64,000 nucleotides of DNA from assembly GCA_036245525.1 (NCBI GenBank), contig BTPG01000006.1:95065870-95129869 (forward strand). Reading direction: 5' to 3'. This DNA is from Semisulcospira habei. Its lineage: Eukaryota; Mollusca; Gastropoda; Semisulcospiridae. Below the pieces are notes generated by a model. That model was not told the origin of the DNA and did not search any database. It was given only the letters and a program-made list of their open reading frames with translations. This document shows positions 1-11,127 of this stretch, piece by piece. The translations under genes and the position numbers were made by a program. Each line of letters begins with the position of its first letter. Positions within the stretch are counted from its first letter, which is position 1.

Positions 1-612
1 ATGACTGTGCAACTGTCAATATCATCAATGACACGCCAACAGACCAAAAAAGACAAGCCATGCATAACAATAATATCTTTGAACAAGAGAAGCAAGAAAC
101 ATTACCAACACAAAAGCGAAATCAACCCTCAGAAAAAGAAACAAAGAAAGAAAAAGAACTCGAAGAAGAAAAAAACAAACAATCAAAGGACAAGGACACT
201 AATCAGTAAACAAAGTTCACCGTCAAAGACAACAAAACAATGACTTACTCTCGTCAAAAAGTCACTGACGATTTTTAATCTATCTTTCGTAGCATACAAA
301 CATGTTGATCTTTTCACCAATAATCCTGGAAAGAACACGGGATCACGACATTATTTCTTATCTATTATTCTTAAATACTCCCGGCCGTTTACCACAACAG
401 AATAATGCCTACAGCAGATAAGATAAGATAAAATATACTTTTTCCCGCGAGGGGAAACACAATACAAACCGTATGCAATACCTATCGCATACAAAATCAT
501 AAACCATTATGGCAAAGTTCATTTAAATAGTAAACGTAAAAGAAAGTCTTAAAACAAATAAAATCTACCACTTACTTCCAATATTATATAACACACACGC
601 AGACAGGCCCTT
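1..612. other. No supported feature
   Basis: This stretch is AT-rich. It holds a lysine-rich open frame from the window edge to position 243 with no recognisable domain, which I do not call as a gene. No repeat family seen elsewhere in the window was recognised here. Confidence 0.4.
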
Positions 613-615
613 ACA

Positions 616-646
<31 letters not shown>

Positions 647-647
647 G

Positions 648-703
<56 letters not shown>

Positions 704-710
704 CACACAC
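613..710. repeat. (CA)n / (GCAC)n microsatellite
   Basis: The tract begins as about six GCAC units and becomes a long CA run interrupted by two CGGCA steps. Open frames across it are low-complexity artefacts. Confidence 0.95.
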
Positions 711-1399
711 AATGATCAACAAATTAAGATTAAATAAGGATCTAAGAACAAGATTGAGGATCCGAATATATAAGAAACATGAGTTCACAGATCGACCCAA
801 CAGGCATGGGATATTCGTTGCGAAAGCGATCACCTCTGTAGCCCAGGTAGTAGAAAATAACACGTCTGTTTTGCAGCTATCATCCTACAACTGTAATCGA
901 CCCCGGGACGAGTCGATCTGTCATAAGGCCTGTCATTCTGTCTTTTTTAGTCGCACCTCTTGCCGAACATCAACGTAGAATATTCAGAAATTGACTACAT
1001 GTACTTCCAATGCCGGAAAAATCAAAGTCATTTATTTCTAATGTGAAGGGGGTCACAATCTTGACACCTCGAGTTAGACTTAAATGTCAACACTTTCAAA
1101 GCTTAGTAACGACTTGTGTTATCCTCTTGCGATCAGTTCGACGCAAAACTACTGGCGGTGAGACGGGCTGACCATAACAACTGTCCGAAGGCAGTGACAG
1201 AGCTGGTGCCAAGCTAATGGTGTATCACTAAATGTGACACTCCCCCATAACTATTGTGGCAATCTGTCTCCCAAATAAGAGTGTCGAAGTTAGAAACGAA
1301 TTAAACTGTTATTTTTATAATTTTAAACTTGGTTATGAAACTCAGTGCTCTTTATACCGAAAATCAGCACAGTATCCTCGAAATAAGTATACATTTCCA

Positions 1400-1625
1400 A
1401 AATAATAATAATAATACCGGCCATTATATAGGCGCTTTACCCAATTTTGTGAATCGGCTCAAAGCGCCGCGAACTGAACCCAACACACACGCTGACGTGA
1501 AATACACGCATTCACTCTGAAGACAAACACAGTACATTCACGTGGTGCGAAGGGTCAGCTCAGCTATCATTGAGGGTTCGGAAATTTTGATCGCTTGTAT
1601 TTGAAATTTTTAAATTGGCCTGAAA
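1400..1625 (-). mobile_element. SINE fragment, 3' part (same family as 9841-10262)
   Basis: Reading the minus strand, this matches the 3' half of the tRNA-derived SINE at 9841-10262. Shared blocks cover the GCGCCGCGAACTGAACCCAACAC region, the AAGACAAACACAGTAC block and the ATAATAATAATA tail, which is on the left and so gives minus orientation. The tRNA-like head is missing, so the copy is truncated and older than the complete one. Confidence 0.75.
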
Positions 1626-1639
1626 CAATGGCGGATCCG

Positions 1640-2190
1640 GGGGCGGGGCCTAGCGGGCCCGGCCCCCCCCCTCCCTCCCCCCCCCCCCGTCAGCCCTGAC
1701 CCCCCACATTTTCTTTTATGGTTATTTGTGGATGCTGTGTTTTACGATTGAATTTCATGGTTCTTCTTTTCTTGTACGGTATATTTCACAATTATCTCAC
1801 GGGATCGGTGGGTGGGCCTAAATGTGTTCATGGGCCTATTGTCAATTACCGTCATTTGGCACTGCTGGCCTGCACCTGTCACAGTACTTCACCCAGATAT
1901 AGAGTGCCATGTCCCCCTGCACTTACAGGTGCTCATGTAAATCTGTGCCTCTTGCTATGCTATGCTATTATTGAAGGGACAAGGACTTCCAGCTGGCGCT
2001 GATTTCGTCCGGGGGGGGGGGGGGGGGATGGGCCAAGGGGTGGGGGGGGGGGGGGAGAAGGGAGTTTAGTTCTGGCTGTCGCTGGTGCTCGCGCATCGCT
2101 AGTTTTACAATCTTGCATCATGGCTGCCCGCGCCCTATGGGGGTCGAGTCGTAAGGGGGGGGGGGGGGGGGGGTTCTCCTAGTTCGTTCT
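1640..2190. repeat. Poly-G/poly-C tracts
   Basis: Several homopolymer G and C runs of 7-20 bases lie at about 1663-1690, 2010-2055 and 2155-2173. The GGCGGATCCGGGGG motif at 1631 resembles the ends of the G/C-rich MITEs at 6658 and 11128. The runs at 2010-2173 may belong to the 3' untranslated part of the LINE read leftwards from 2215. Confidence 0.6.
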
Positions 2191-2214
2191 TGTCGTCAGT
2201 GACGGGTCGTTTGT

Positions 2215-3546
2215 TTAGATGTGTTGGATCAGGGGGTGTTTGTTAAGTAGTTGTATTGTCTGGTTTGCGGTGGTGTGCCAAGTGTCTGGGGTGGGGTTTA
2301 TGAGACCTTCCAGTGTGAGAGGTGGGTTTAGTATGTCTTCTAGTCTAGCTCTGGCGTGGTTTATGGTAGGGCAGTCTAGCAGTATATGTTCTGTTGTGAG
2401 TGTGTGGCCGCATGTACATATGACTGGGTTGGGGTGGACCAGGTATCTCTCGCCCCCTAGTCTGATTCTTGTTAGTCGGGTTTGGTCTTTCCTTTTGCCT
2501 GAGAGTAGGATGGGTACGTTGTTTAGGACCCTCGTGAGGCTTTTACGTCTACCTCTTTTTGCGTGATGAAATTCTTTTTCCCATAGATTTTGGAAGGCTG
2601 GCCGGAGGGCGTTTGATCTTTCGGCTGCCGACAGGGGTAGGTCGAAGAAGGTCGATTCTTGGTCGAGGCCTTTCTTCGCTATTTTATCTGCTTTCTCATT
2701 ACCTGGGATCCCTAGTACATGGGAGGGAACCCAAATGAACTTAATTTCCTGGCCTAATTCTGAGAGTTCCGCTACGAGTCTAATAAGATCCGTTAGGTCT
2801 TCTCGGGAGGAGTCCAAGTTTTGGATCGCCTGGATCGCTGATAGGGAGTCGGTGACTATGAGAATTTGTTTAGCTGCATTCAGGTCTGCTTTTATTACTT
2901 TGATGGCTCCTAGGATTGCCGTGAGTTCGGCTGTGAAGACCGCCGTGTGATCCGGTAATTTGATGGCTCTGTCCGATTTGCCGTGAGGAACGTGGATACC
3001 TAGTCCAGTTGCGTGTGTGCGTGGGATCCATCTGTGTAGATGATGGTGTATTTATTGTACGTGGTTGTTCTTTTTACGTCGAACTCTAGTCTCATTTTGG
3101 GCCCGTCTATTTCTTTTTTGAGCTTGGTTAGGTCCAGGTCTACTTCTGTTTGCGGGTAGTTTCCATGGTGGTACGCTTATTGGTGCGTTGGGTGCTTTAT
3201 TTGGTAGCTTAAGATTTATGGATTCTTCTAGCTTCTGTACCACTGTTTTTATTTGGGGTTGTTGAGTGGGTTCGAATTTGGGAGTGTGGTTGGCGTTTAG
3301 GGTTTGTTTGGCCGGGTGGTCGTCCGGCATACCTATTGTTTTATAGAAGAGGTTAGCTGCTCTTTCTGCTATTATGATGTTGATGGGTCTCTGGCCGCAC
3401 TCCGCCAGTACAAGGAGGTTGGGGGTATGTCTTGGGACTCCCAAGACCACCCTCAGGGCCCCGACCTGGACTGTCAGGAGTTTTTTTGTTAGAGTTTTGT
3501 TGAGGTTGGTGAGGAAGGGGGCTGCATAAAGTAGCCTGGACATCAC
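2215..3546 (-). pseudogene. LINE ORF2 3' part: RT C-terminus, RNase H and terminal CCHC-like region
   Basis: From 3546 leftwards the frame encodes an RT-thumb-like segment (SRLLYAAPFLTNLNK, then ALRVVLGVPRHTP and LAECGQRPI). RNase H signatures follow: YTDGS near 3030, a TAELTAI block near 2910, TDSLSAIQAIQ near 2845 and WVPSHVLGIPGNEKAD near 2715-2670. The C-terminus has a CTCGHTLTTEHILLDC zinc motif near 2430-2370, typical of I/Jockey-type LINE ORF2 proteins. The frame breaks around 3050-2820 between two longer open stretches. This is a dead retrotransposon gene. Confidence 0.88.
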
Positions 3547-4103
3547 GTCAGATTAGGCAACGCGATATCCAAAGAATACACCTTAGATAACGGGGTACCC
3601 CAAGGATCGGTACTCAGCCCACTCCTATTTACACTCCTACTCACGGGTCTACAACACGTAGTCAGGAACAGTAACATAATGCAATTCGCAGACGACACGT
3701 CCCTAGGAAATCACGAACAAATGGAAAGGGAATAAAATGGAACTAGTGGGACTTCAAGAACTCCAACAAGACCTGACAAGAGTCGAGAAATGGCTAGTTA
3801 GAGCAGGCCTAAAAATCTCTACCCAAAAGACCCAGGCTATCATATTTCAAACCGGCAACCGCGCCAAACGATACAAAATAATAACCCCCGTGCCTCAGCT
3901 TCAAATCGACGGGACCGACATAGAATACCGCAAACAAGTCACATTCCTAGGAGTATTATTCACACACAATAATAATTGGGCACCATACGTAAACCAAATC
4001 TGTCAGTCGGCCAGGAAAGGAATCAACCTAATGCGCAAAGTAAGCGGAGCAGATTGGGGCACGGACCCCAAATCACTCCTAAATCTATACCACTCATACG
4101 TGC
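3547..4103 (+). pseudogene. LINE ORF2 RT fragment (inverted 5' piece)
   Basis: Plus-strand translation shows the RT palm motifs GVPQGSVLSPLLF near 3590-3630 and the catalytic FADDTS near 3687-3705. A thumb-like segment then runs to LLNLYHSYV. A stop lies between 3720 and 3740. The endonuclease and the N-terminal RT are absent. It belongs to the same copy as the minus-strand segment immediately to its left. Confidence 0.88.
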
Positions 4104-4139
4104 CTCTTGCTGTGCGATATAATCCTTATATACAGTGCG

Positions 4140-4340
4140 TCCTCAGACTGAGGCAGCCATCTGGCTAAAAGCCGCTGACTGCTGGTCAACCCCAGCGGTG
4201 GAAAAGTGTCCGGTCATTGCTGAACGGGGGCTCAACTCAGTTCCTCAGCCAGGCATAGAGTTTCATGTGCCCCTTCAGTCACAGGGGCTCATGAAAAGCA
4301 TTACCTCTTTCTGTGCGATATCATTCATATTGCATCCTCA
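4140..4340 (+). repeat. Repeat related to the left flank of the LINE (about 1880-1965)
   Basis: The block CATAGAGTTTCATGTGCCCC ... ACAGGGGCTCATG ... CTCTTTCTGTGCGATAT resembles 1895-1965. The same order is found there (ATAGAGTGCCATGTCCCCC, ACAGGTGCTCATG, CTCTTGCTATGC). The LINE apparently landed in one copy of this unnamed repeat. Confidence 0.5.
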
Positions 4341-4683
4341 TACGTGGCAGTCGGTATCTAGGTTTAAGTCTACGACTGTGGACACGCACACTCTGATCAG
4401 AAAGCGAGAAATCAACTGCACTGTGAGTATCTCACCATTCTTTTCAACAACAAAAAATAACAACATATAAGAATCAGAAATGCCCGATTAATCTTGTTTT
4501 GTTAGGGGGTGGGGTGGAAAAAGAGGGAAGCAAGGCAAGTGCACATGATCACTCCTTCTTTTTAAAAAAAGTGCCAAAAGCGGTGCTGTCTTGATATAGA
4601 AGAAGAAATGTTTTAATAAATAAACATCGTAACATCTGAAATCTCTAAGTATGTCTGAGAACCCCCCCCCCGCCCCCTCCCCC

Positions 4684-4728
4684 CAAAAAAAAAAAAAAAA
4701 AAAAAAAAAGAAAAAGAAAAAAAAAGAA
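4684..4728 (+). repeat. A-rich tract
   Basis: There is a run of 25 A, then GAAAAAG-type interruptions, preceded by a C-rich stretch. It ends 15 bp before the repeat at 4744 and may be the A tail of an unidentified retroposon. Confidence 0.6.
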
Positions 4729-4743
4729 AGGCAAAGCCATTAT

Positions 4744-5715
4744 GGCTCACGTGTATGACCTATTTACATATGCGTGACCTTTGTGACTATAAGTAAAGGG
4801 CTGGCTTTTGCACCAGCAAAATCTATGTTTTCTAAAAATGTAAGCATTTTTCACACATATGTCAACCCCCCCGTGACCCTTGACCTTTGCGATGAGTCGA
4901 TTAAATTAGTATGCATAGGAAGGTCTTATCATTAGCTACCCTTGTGCCAAATTTGATTGAAAATTTTGCAAAACCTACAATTTTATTTTTAAAAATTGCA
5001 TTTTACACACACTTGCCGGTCTCTTGTGACCCTTGACTTTTCCGAGGGGTCATCCAAATTAGTATGAATAGATAGGTCTTACCATCAGGTATCTCTGTAC
5101 CAAATTTGGGTTTGAAATAGTGAATAGTATTTGAGAACAACCATCTTTTGTCAAAATACGGCTATTTTGGACCTATTTCCTGAGCTCTTGTGACTTTTGA
5201 CCTTTCCGAGGGGTCATCCAAATTAGTATGCATAGATAGATCTTACCATCAGGTATCTCTGTAGCAAATTTGGGTTTGAAGTTGTGAATAGTATATGAGA
5301 AGAAACATCTTTTTGTCAAAATATGGCTATTTTTCAACTATTTCCTGAGCTCTTGTGACCATTGACCTTTCTGAGGGATCAACCAAGTTAGTATGCATGT
5401 AAAGGTCTTACCATCAGGTATCTTTGTACCAAGTTTGGATTTGAATTTGTTAATAGTATTTTAGAAAAAATAAATTATGTCAAAATATAGCTATTTTGGT
5501 CCTATTTCCTCATCTCCTGTTACCTTGACAGTTGTGAGAAGTCACTCAAATTGGTATTTTTAGAAAGGTTTGTCACAAAGTATCCGTGGGCCAAGTTTGA
5601 AGACTGTGGCTTGAATAGTCTCCGAGAAAATGCCAACGTTGAAGACGGCGGACGGACGACGGACCGTTGACCACTGGCCGAGAACATAGACTCACTTTTG
5701 CTTCGCACGTGAGCC
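4744..5715 (+). repeat. ~1 kb dispersed repeat, copy 1, short terminal inverted repeats GGCTCACGTG / CACGTGAGCC
   Basis: It starts at GGCTCACGTG (4744-4753) and ends at the exact inverse CACGTGAGCC (5706-5715). The inside is four to five degenerate tandem units of about 165 bp. Each has GTGACC...TTGACCTTTCCGAGGGGTCA, then ATTAGTATGCATAGATAGGTC, ATCAGGTATCTCTGTA, and TTGAATAGTATTTGAGA. A distinct 3' block contains repeated GACGGACGACGGAC. No coding sequence is seen. The termini suggest a non-autonomous DNA element, but no target-site duplication or partner transposase was identified. Confidence 0.75.
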
Positions 5716-5984
5716 CCCCATTTAAAAAAATAAATAAATAAATAAATAAAATAAAAATAAAATACGCGTAGGGAGAACGGTTACAACATGATAGTATAAT
5801 ATTAAAGAAAATCCCCCAAAGAAAAGCACCATGAAAGAATAATTTCCACACAACTTATTTTTAATTATTCTTTTTAAGCGCGTTTCTTTCTTTCATATGT
5901 TTTTATGCTCGCCCGATAGTCACTGTTTGGGTCTGGATTTCTTTTGTATGTTGTATGACACGGGGGGTGGGGGGGTGTGAGGGG

Positions 5985-6045
5985 GGAAAGGGAGGGCTGT
6001 TGCCCCCTCCCCCCCCCCGATACCCTCTGGATCCGCCCCTGACCT
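5985..6045. mobile_element. End of a G/C-rich hAT-like MITE fragment
   Basis: G and C runs end in GGATCCGCCCCTGA, the inverse of the CAGGGGCGGATC terminus seen at 6658 and 11128. The matching left end was not found, so this is a fragment. Confidence 0.4.
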
Positions 6046-6213
6046 AAGTGAAGGGGGAGAAAGAGCCGGAGTACCCCGTGAAAGAACCCTCGACGGTCCG
6101 CCCAAAATAACAGCGTGGAAAAAAGTCCGAAGCCGGCACCACTGCGCTACGGACCGCATAAAATAGTTGTGTATAAAAGTAAAAATATGCATAAAAATTA
6201 AAGCTATACTGAC

Positions 6214-6381
6214 CTAAGTTCTTGTATCGTATAAGCCACTCCGCTTGCTTTTCGACATCCATTGAGCCGTGTGCACGTGCATGCACCACCAGTTCACGTG
6301 TGTGGAACATGCTCACTCGATAACATTCAATCAAATTGCGCATAGTCTTTGACGTTATGGTCAGAAGGCTGAGATCTTCGA
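6214..6381 (-). CDS. FBXO47: F-box protein, FBXO47-like, second coding exon
   Basis: On the minus strand the exon is preceded by a pyrimidine tract and CAG (acceptor at 6383-6382). It ends at a G|GTCAGT donor (6213-6212). With one base carried from the exon ending at 9285 it reads IEDLSLLTITSKTMRNLIE..., which completes an F-box begun in that exon. It then continues through a helical segment to EWLIRYKNL. F-box proteins dock on SKP1 in SCF ubiquitin ligases; FBXO47 homologues are known for meiotic roles in vertebrates. Phases agree (1 nt + 2 nt), which supports a real junction. Later exons were not recognised to the left and probably lie outside the window. Confidence 0.75.
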
Positions 6382-6657
6382 CTGAAAAAAAAGAAGCAAA
6401 GACAGTAACGCACAATGCAACTTACAGAGTAAAGTGCGAATATAACAAATCGTTAGGGAACCCACACTTTCATGTTGTTATATGCGAAGTTTGTTATAAG
6501 CGAAGTGATTTACATCGAAGCTTTCCTCGGTGTGCATAAGTCTATTAATATATAGTATTAGATATGATTTGTGCAGTGGCCAGTTGCGAATGCGGTGGCG
6601 CAGCGGTACTGATTCGCATTCAGTAAAGCTTGATCATGCAGTCAGGCCCTTATGTGC

Positions 6658-6770
6658 AGGGGCGGATCTGGGGTGTTTCCCCCCCTCCCCCCCGTTGTTT
6701 GATATATTGGCAAATGGCGAGTCTTAACCCCCCACCTCAACCCCGCCCCCTCCTCCCCCGGATCCTCTTG
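6658..6770. mobile_element. Short G/C-rich hAT-like MITE
   Basis: The left end is CAGGGGCGGATCTGGGG and the right end is CCCCCGGATCCTCTTG, an imperfect inverse. The flanking octamers CTTATGTG and TATATGTG agree at 6 of 8 positions, as a worn 8-bp target duplication would. The interior is C-rich with no coding. Confidence 0.5.
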
Positions 6771-6830
6771 TATATGTGTGTGCCGTGTCAGTGTTATCGA
6801 ACCTGTGCCAAAGTGTACGTAACTGACATG

Positions 6831-6832
<2 letters not shown>

Positions 6833-6919
<87 letters not shown>
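6833..6919. repeat. (GT)n microsatellite
   Basis: Uninterrupted GT run of about 43 units. Confidence 0.97.
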
Positions 6920-6922
<3 letters not shown>

Positions 6923-7057
6923 CTGTGCGAGAAAGATGTCGGTGCGCACCTACCTGAATATATGCACGCTGGCGTGAGTCAGAAAGATATTTTGCAATGG
7001 TGGGGCCTAGCGTGAATGACTTACTTTTATTTTTAACAAAAAAGGCAAAGCCCTTAT

Positions 7058-8052
7058 GGCTCACATGTATGACCGATCCACACATGTCTGACAATAAGTA
7101 AAGGGAAGGCTTCTGCACTAACAAAATCCATGTTTTCTCAAAAATTTAATCAGTTTTCAAACATCTGTGAAACCCCCGTCACCCTTGACCGATGAGGCGA
7201 CTAAATTAGGGACTCATATTAAAGTCTTATCAGCTACCTTTCTGCCGAATTTGATTGAAAAGTTTGCAAAAATGTTGATATTAACTACAATTATTTGCAT
7301 TTTATACACATCTGTCGAGCTCTTGTGACCCTTGACCTTTTCTGAAGGGTCATCCAAATTAGTATGCATATATAGGACTTACCGTCAGGTATCTCTGTAG
7401 CAAGTTTGGGTTTGAAGTTGTGAATAGTAATTGAGAGAAAACATATTTTGTCAAAATATGGCTATTTTTTTAAACCTATTTCCCTGAGCTCTTGTGACCA
7501 TTGACCTTTCTGAGAGGTCATCCAAATTAGTATGCATAGATAGGTCTTACAATCAGGTATCTCTGTAGCAAGTTTGGGTTTGAAGTTGTGAATAGTATTT
7601 GAGAAAAAACATCTTTTGTCAAAATATGGCGATTTTGGACCTATTTCTTGAGCTCTTGTGACCCTTGACCTTTTGATGGATCAACCAAATTAGTATGCAT
7701 ATAAAGGTCTTACCATCAAGTATCTTTGTACCAAGTTTGGGTCTGAAGTTGTGACTAGTATTTGAGAAAAAATAAATTATGTCCCAAAATAGCTATTTTG
7801 GATATATTTCCTGATCCCCTGTGACCTTGACCTTGAGAGAGGTCACTGAAATTGGTATGTTTAGAAAGGTCTTGCCACAAAGTATCCTTGGGCCAAGTTT
7901 GAAGACTGTGGCTTGAATAGTCTCCGAGCAAATGCCAACGTTAAAGTTTACCACGGACGACGGCGGACTGACGACAGACGGCGGACGGACGACAGACGGA
8001 CGACCACTGGCGCAGAACACAGACTCACTCACTTTTGCTTCGCACGTGAGCC
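7058..8052 (+). repeat. ~1 kb dispersed repeat, copy 2
   Basis: Same organisation as 4744-5715. It starts at GGCTCACATG, has several ~165-bp units with GTGACC/TTGACCTTT and GTCATCCAAATTAGTATGCAT, a GACGGCGGAC-rich 3' block, and the terminal CACGTGAGCC at 8043-8052. Both copies are preceded by GGCAAAGCC, which is probably part of the element or of its preferred site. Confidence 0.78.
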
Positions 8053-8151
8053 AAAAACAGAAAATACGGTTTCTTTGATTTCTTTTCAGCCTCTGTTCAA
8101 AAGGGTGTGGTGATTGGGCGGGGTTGGGGGGAGGGGGGGAAGGGGGGGGGG

Positions 8152-8790
8152 ATATGTATGACCGATCCACATAATAAGTTTGACCTTTGTGGCCTTGACC
8201 TTTCCGACCGATCACTGAAATGAGCAAGTGTTCAAGCGTCTTAACACAAGTAAAGGGTTGGATTTATTACGTTTGTACCGGCGAAATCAATGCTTTCTCA
8301 AATTTATGCATTTATACGCATTTGGCAACTCCCCCCACCCTCGCCGGTCCGTGAACCTTGACCATTGCGAGGGGTCCACTAAATTAGTATGCTATTTGTG
8401 AGCCAAATTTGACAAAACAATGTGCGGGAAACTTTGAGGAAAACTAATTTTTTAAATCATTACTATTAGCATTTTTCACACATTTGCTGACCTCTTGTAA
8501 CCCTTGACCTTTCCAAGGGGTCATCCAAATTAAGAAAGGTGGTATCATCTCTGTACCAAGTTTGGGTTTGATGTTCAAAATAGTATTTGAGAAAAACAAT
8601 TGTTGTCAAAAGCTAGCTTGGTGTGACTAAGCTAGAAGTCATTGGGCCAAGTCGGAACAATGGCTTGAATAGTTTCCAAGAAAATGCCAACGTTAAAGTT
8701 TACCAGGGACGACAGACGACGGGAGACAGACGACGGAAGACAGATGACGGATGGCCCAGTAAATAGACTCACTTCTGCTATCACATGTGA
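8152..8790 (+). repeat. ~1 kb dispersed repeat, copy 3 (shortened)
   Basis: It begins at ATGTATGACCGATCCACAT, keeps fewer internal units, and ends in the GACGACGG-rich block and CACATGTGAG. It lies directly after copy 2, separated by a G-rich tract at 8116-8151. Confidence 0.7.
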
Positions 8791-8896
8791 GTATGAAAAT
8801 CAAACAGAAAAATCAAAGTTTTCTCAATACATGTATTTTTTTCCTCTCCAAGCAATGAAAAAATCTAATGTTTTTAATCCAACATTTATTTTATTT

Positions 8897-9047
<151 letters not shown>

Positions 9048-9059
9048 TAAATTTATTCA

Positions 9060-9205
9060 TTTTCTTTTGGCCGGGGGGGTGGGGGGGGGGGTGGGGTGGG
9101 GGGGATATACTCTGCCCTCCCCACCGCTTTCCCGCACATGTTGATTGGGGGGGGGGGGGGCAAGGCCTCCTCCCCCCCCCCCCCCAACCCAGGTTCCGCC
9201 CACGC
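9060..9205. repeat. G-rich and C-rich tracts
   Basis: Runs of 7-14 G and then C follow GGCCGGGGGGG. The segment ends in GGTTCCGCCCACGCCACTG, reminiscent of other G/C-rich MITE ends in the window. It lies in the intron between the two FBXO47-like exons. Confidence 0.6.
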
Positions 9206-9284
9206 CACTGCTTAATGGCGGAACTTCTCAAGTTATGCCGGCCGCAGCCCGTGTCGCAATAGTTCAAGAAAATTTGACACTTAC

Positions 9285-9450
9285 TGGACAAATATCCAAG
9301 GACGTGAAATTTGAGCTCAATGGGCAAGATGTCGAAGTATCCCAAAGGGCTAGATGTTACAGCCTGCACTTTTTTCTCCTCTGCTTCTTTGACGATTAAT
9401 CTGTTTGAACGTCGTGGTTTCTTGCATGTGAAAAAGGACTTAATATCCAT
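9285..9450 (-). CDS. FBXO47: F-box protein, FBXO47-like, first coding exon
   Basis: The minus-strand exon follows a strong acceptor (TTTATCTCTTTCAG, exon base 9457) and opens with ATG at 9450, so the 5' untranslated region is spliced. It encodes 55 residues plus one base: a basic segment (KKPRRSNRL, residues about 10-18) and the start of an F-box (YFDILPIELKFHVLGYLS, residues 38-55). It ends at a consensus A|GTAAGT donor (9284-9283). The next exon is 2.9 kb away at 6381. F-box plus basic RRSNR N-terminus fits FBXO47; other F-box families cannot be excluded from 111 residues. The intron is filled with microsatellites and repeats. Confidence 0.75.
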
Positions 9451-9565
9451 TCCTACTCTGAAAGAGATAAACAATAACTGAATAAAAAGTAACAATAACT
9501 GAATAAAAAGTTTGTAGTCCTCACTCCTTCATAAACGGAAGTTAAATTTGAGTGAAAAGAAAGGC

Positions 9566-10320
9566 TATTTGTGACCAATTTCCCGATCTCTCGTGACCCT
9601 CGAGCTTTACGGTGGGTCAACCGAATTAGTATGCATAGAAAGGTCTTATGTGGGTTTGAGGTGATTAGTATTTGCATGAGAAAAACATAAATGATACCAA
9701 AATATGTTTTCTTAAATACTTGTTTCCGGATCATCTGTGACCTTGACCTTAGAGAGAGGTCACTCAAATTGGTATGTTTAGAAAGGCCCGGTCTTGTCAC
9801 AAAGTATCCTTGGGCCAAGTTTGAAGACCGTGGCTTGAATAGCGGTCCGTCGCGCAGTGGTTAAGGCGCCTGCCACCAATGCCAAAAGTGCGAGGTTCGA
9901 AAACGGGTTCCGGCGTCGGACTTTTCTCCTCTGGTAAGTCAGTGTCACCGTTAATTCGGGCGGACCGTCGGGGATTCTTTCTCCGGTTCTTCCACCCCCC
10001 CCCCCCCCCCACACACACACACTTTGGTACCGGCTTCAGGCCACTTTACAAATTTCAAATACAAGCGATCAAAAATCTCTGTAACTTCAGTAGCTGAACT
10101 GGCCCTTCGTCTGTCTTGTACTGTGTTTGTCTTAAATGGCGTAAATCCGTGTCTGACGTGAGTGTGCGTGTTGGGTTTCAGTTCGCGGCGCTTTGAGTCG
10201 ATTTGCCCAAAAATTGAGAAAAAGCGCCTATATAATAACGGTATTATTAGTATTATAACAGCCTCCGACAAATTGTCAACGAAAGTTTACCACGGACGAC
10301 GGCGGACGGGTTCTCCACTG
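9566..10320 (+). repeat. ~1 kb dispersed repeat, copy 4, interrupted by a SINE
   Basis: The left part, 9566-9840, matches the end of copies 1-2 (GTGACCTTGACCTTAGAGAGAG, GGCCAAGTTTGAAGACCGTG, GCTTGAATAG). The sequence resumes after 10262 with CTCCGACAAA...GAAAGTTTACCACGGACGAC. The inserted 420 bp is a tRNA-type SINE, so the SINE is younger than this repeat. Confidence 0.7.
9841..10262 (+). mobile_element. tRNA-derived SINE, full-length
   Basis: The head has a tRNA-like A box (CAGTGGTTAAGGCGCC, about 9856-9871) and a B box (GAGGTTCGAAA, about 9891-9901), the two internal RNA polymerase III promoter elements. A body follows that is shared with 1400-1625 and 16450-16690, and it ends in a TATTATTAGTATTATAA tail. 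A C run and CA run at 9998-10021 sit inside it. It lies within copy 4 of the ~1 kb repeat. Confidence 0.8.
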
Positions 10321-10648
10321 CTGGTAACCGGCTGGCCAAGCGTATTTTAAAACGTTATATGAAAGTCCCTTTTGGTGAGTTTGCCGCCCCCAAAGTGAAA
10401 AGTGAGAACGTGCAACATGTTGTCACACCCACTCGCCGTGCCTACTCGGCCCCCCCCCCTTTCCCCCTATTATATAAGACTGCAGTTATAGGATGGGTCG
10501 GGGTGAGGCGAATTTAAAAGCAATCCGTGACGACTTAGTCGGGTAGGTCACTGAATCTGACAACTAAAGTAACCAGATAAAAATAAATGTATGTCTAGTT
10601 ACGCTCACCTCGCTGCTGAACGTACTTTTGGCGCGAAGCGCCGTACCT

Positions 10649-10654
<6 letters not shown>

Positions 10655-10723
<69 letters not shown>
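10655..10723. repeat. (GT)n microsatellite
   Basis: GT run of about 34 units. Confidence 0.97.
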
Positions 10724-10724
<1 letters not shown>

Positions 10725-11127
10725 ACGCGTATGTATGTAAACACGCGACTGAATCTCCAATGTTGTGCGTACAAGCTTGAAACTTGGGGAATTGCTTTTT
10801 ACAAGGGATGCCTAGGACAGCCTCCGAGCATATCAAAATTGTGAAGGACCGTTTATAGAAAGTCGGTTGTAACACATTCGAGTACGTAATCAGTCTGTCA
10901 TATTCAGTTGAAATTTTGGATATACCTAAATTGGAGAAAGACATTGGGCGATTATGTTAGTCAGCTTTGTGTCTTTTGAACTTTTTCAGTAAAAATTAAT
11001 TATGCGCAGAAAAAAGAGAGTTAAAAAAAACTCGACTTCTGGAGAAAATCAGACATTGACGGTGACGTAAAAGAAGAAATTTCGTCACCACACAGACATC
11101 GATGCAATACTTTAGATATGACGTCTT

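Larger units (their letters stand above)
1965..4104 (-). mobile_element. I-like LINE copy with an internal 5' inversion (twin-priming structure)
   Basis: The right-hand 560 bp (3547-4103) encode the middle of a reverse transcriptase on the plus strand. The left-hand part (3546 down to 2215) encodes the following RT C-terminus and RNase H on the minus strand. The end of the first piece (residues ...LLNLYHSYV near 4101) is exactly where the second piece resumes (SRLLYAAPF at 3546). That is the layout produced when a LINE is reverse-transcribed from two primers and the 5' piece ends up inverted. The flanks carry a candidate direct repeat, GTGCCTCTTGCTATGC near 1950 and GTGCCTCTTGCTGTGC near 4104, with one mismatch, as expected for a target-site duplication. 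Frameshifts and stops make it inactive. Confidence 0.8.

Noticed and set aside
1..243. Lysine-rich 80-residue open frame at the window edge
   Set aside because: No domain, low complexity, no start evidence and no similarity to other coding parts of the window.
549..863. Minus-strand frame with long CVCV runs
   Set aside because: It is a translation of the CA microsatellite; the same applies to frames through 6833-6919, 8899-9044, 10655-10723, 13402-13551 and 44336-44610.
9841..9930. A functional tRNA gene
   Set aside because: A and B boxes are present but the sequence cannot form a full cloverleaf and continues into a SINE body found at two other sites.
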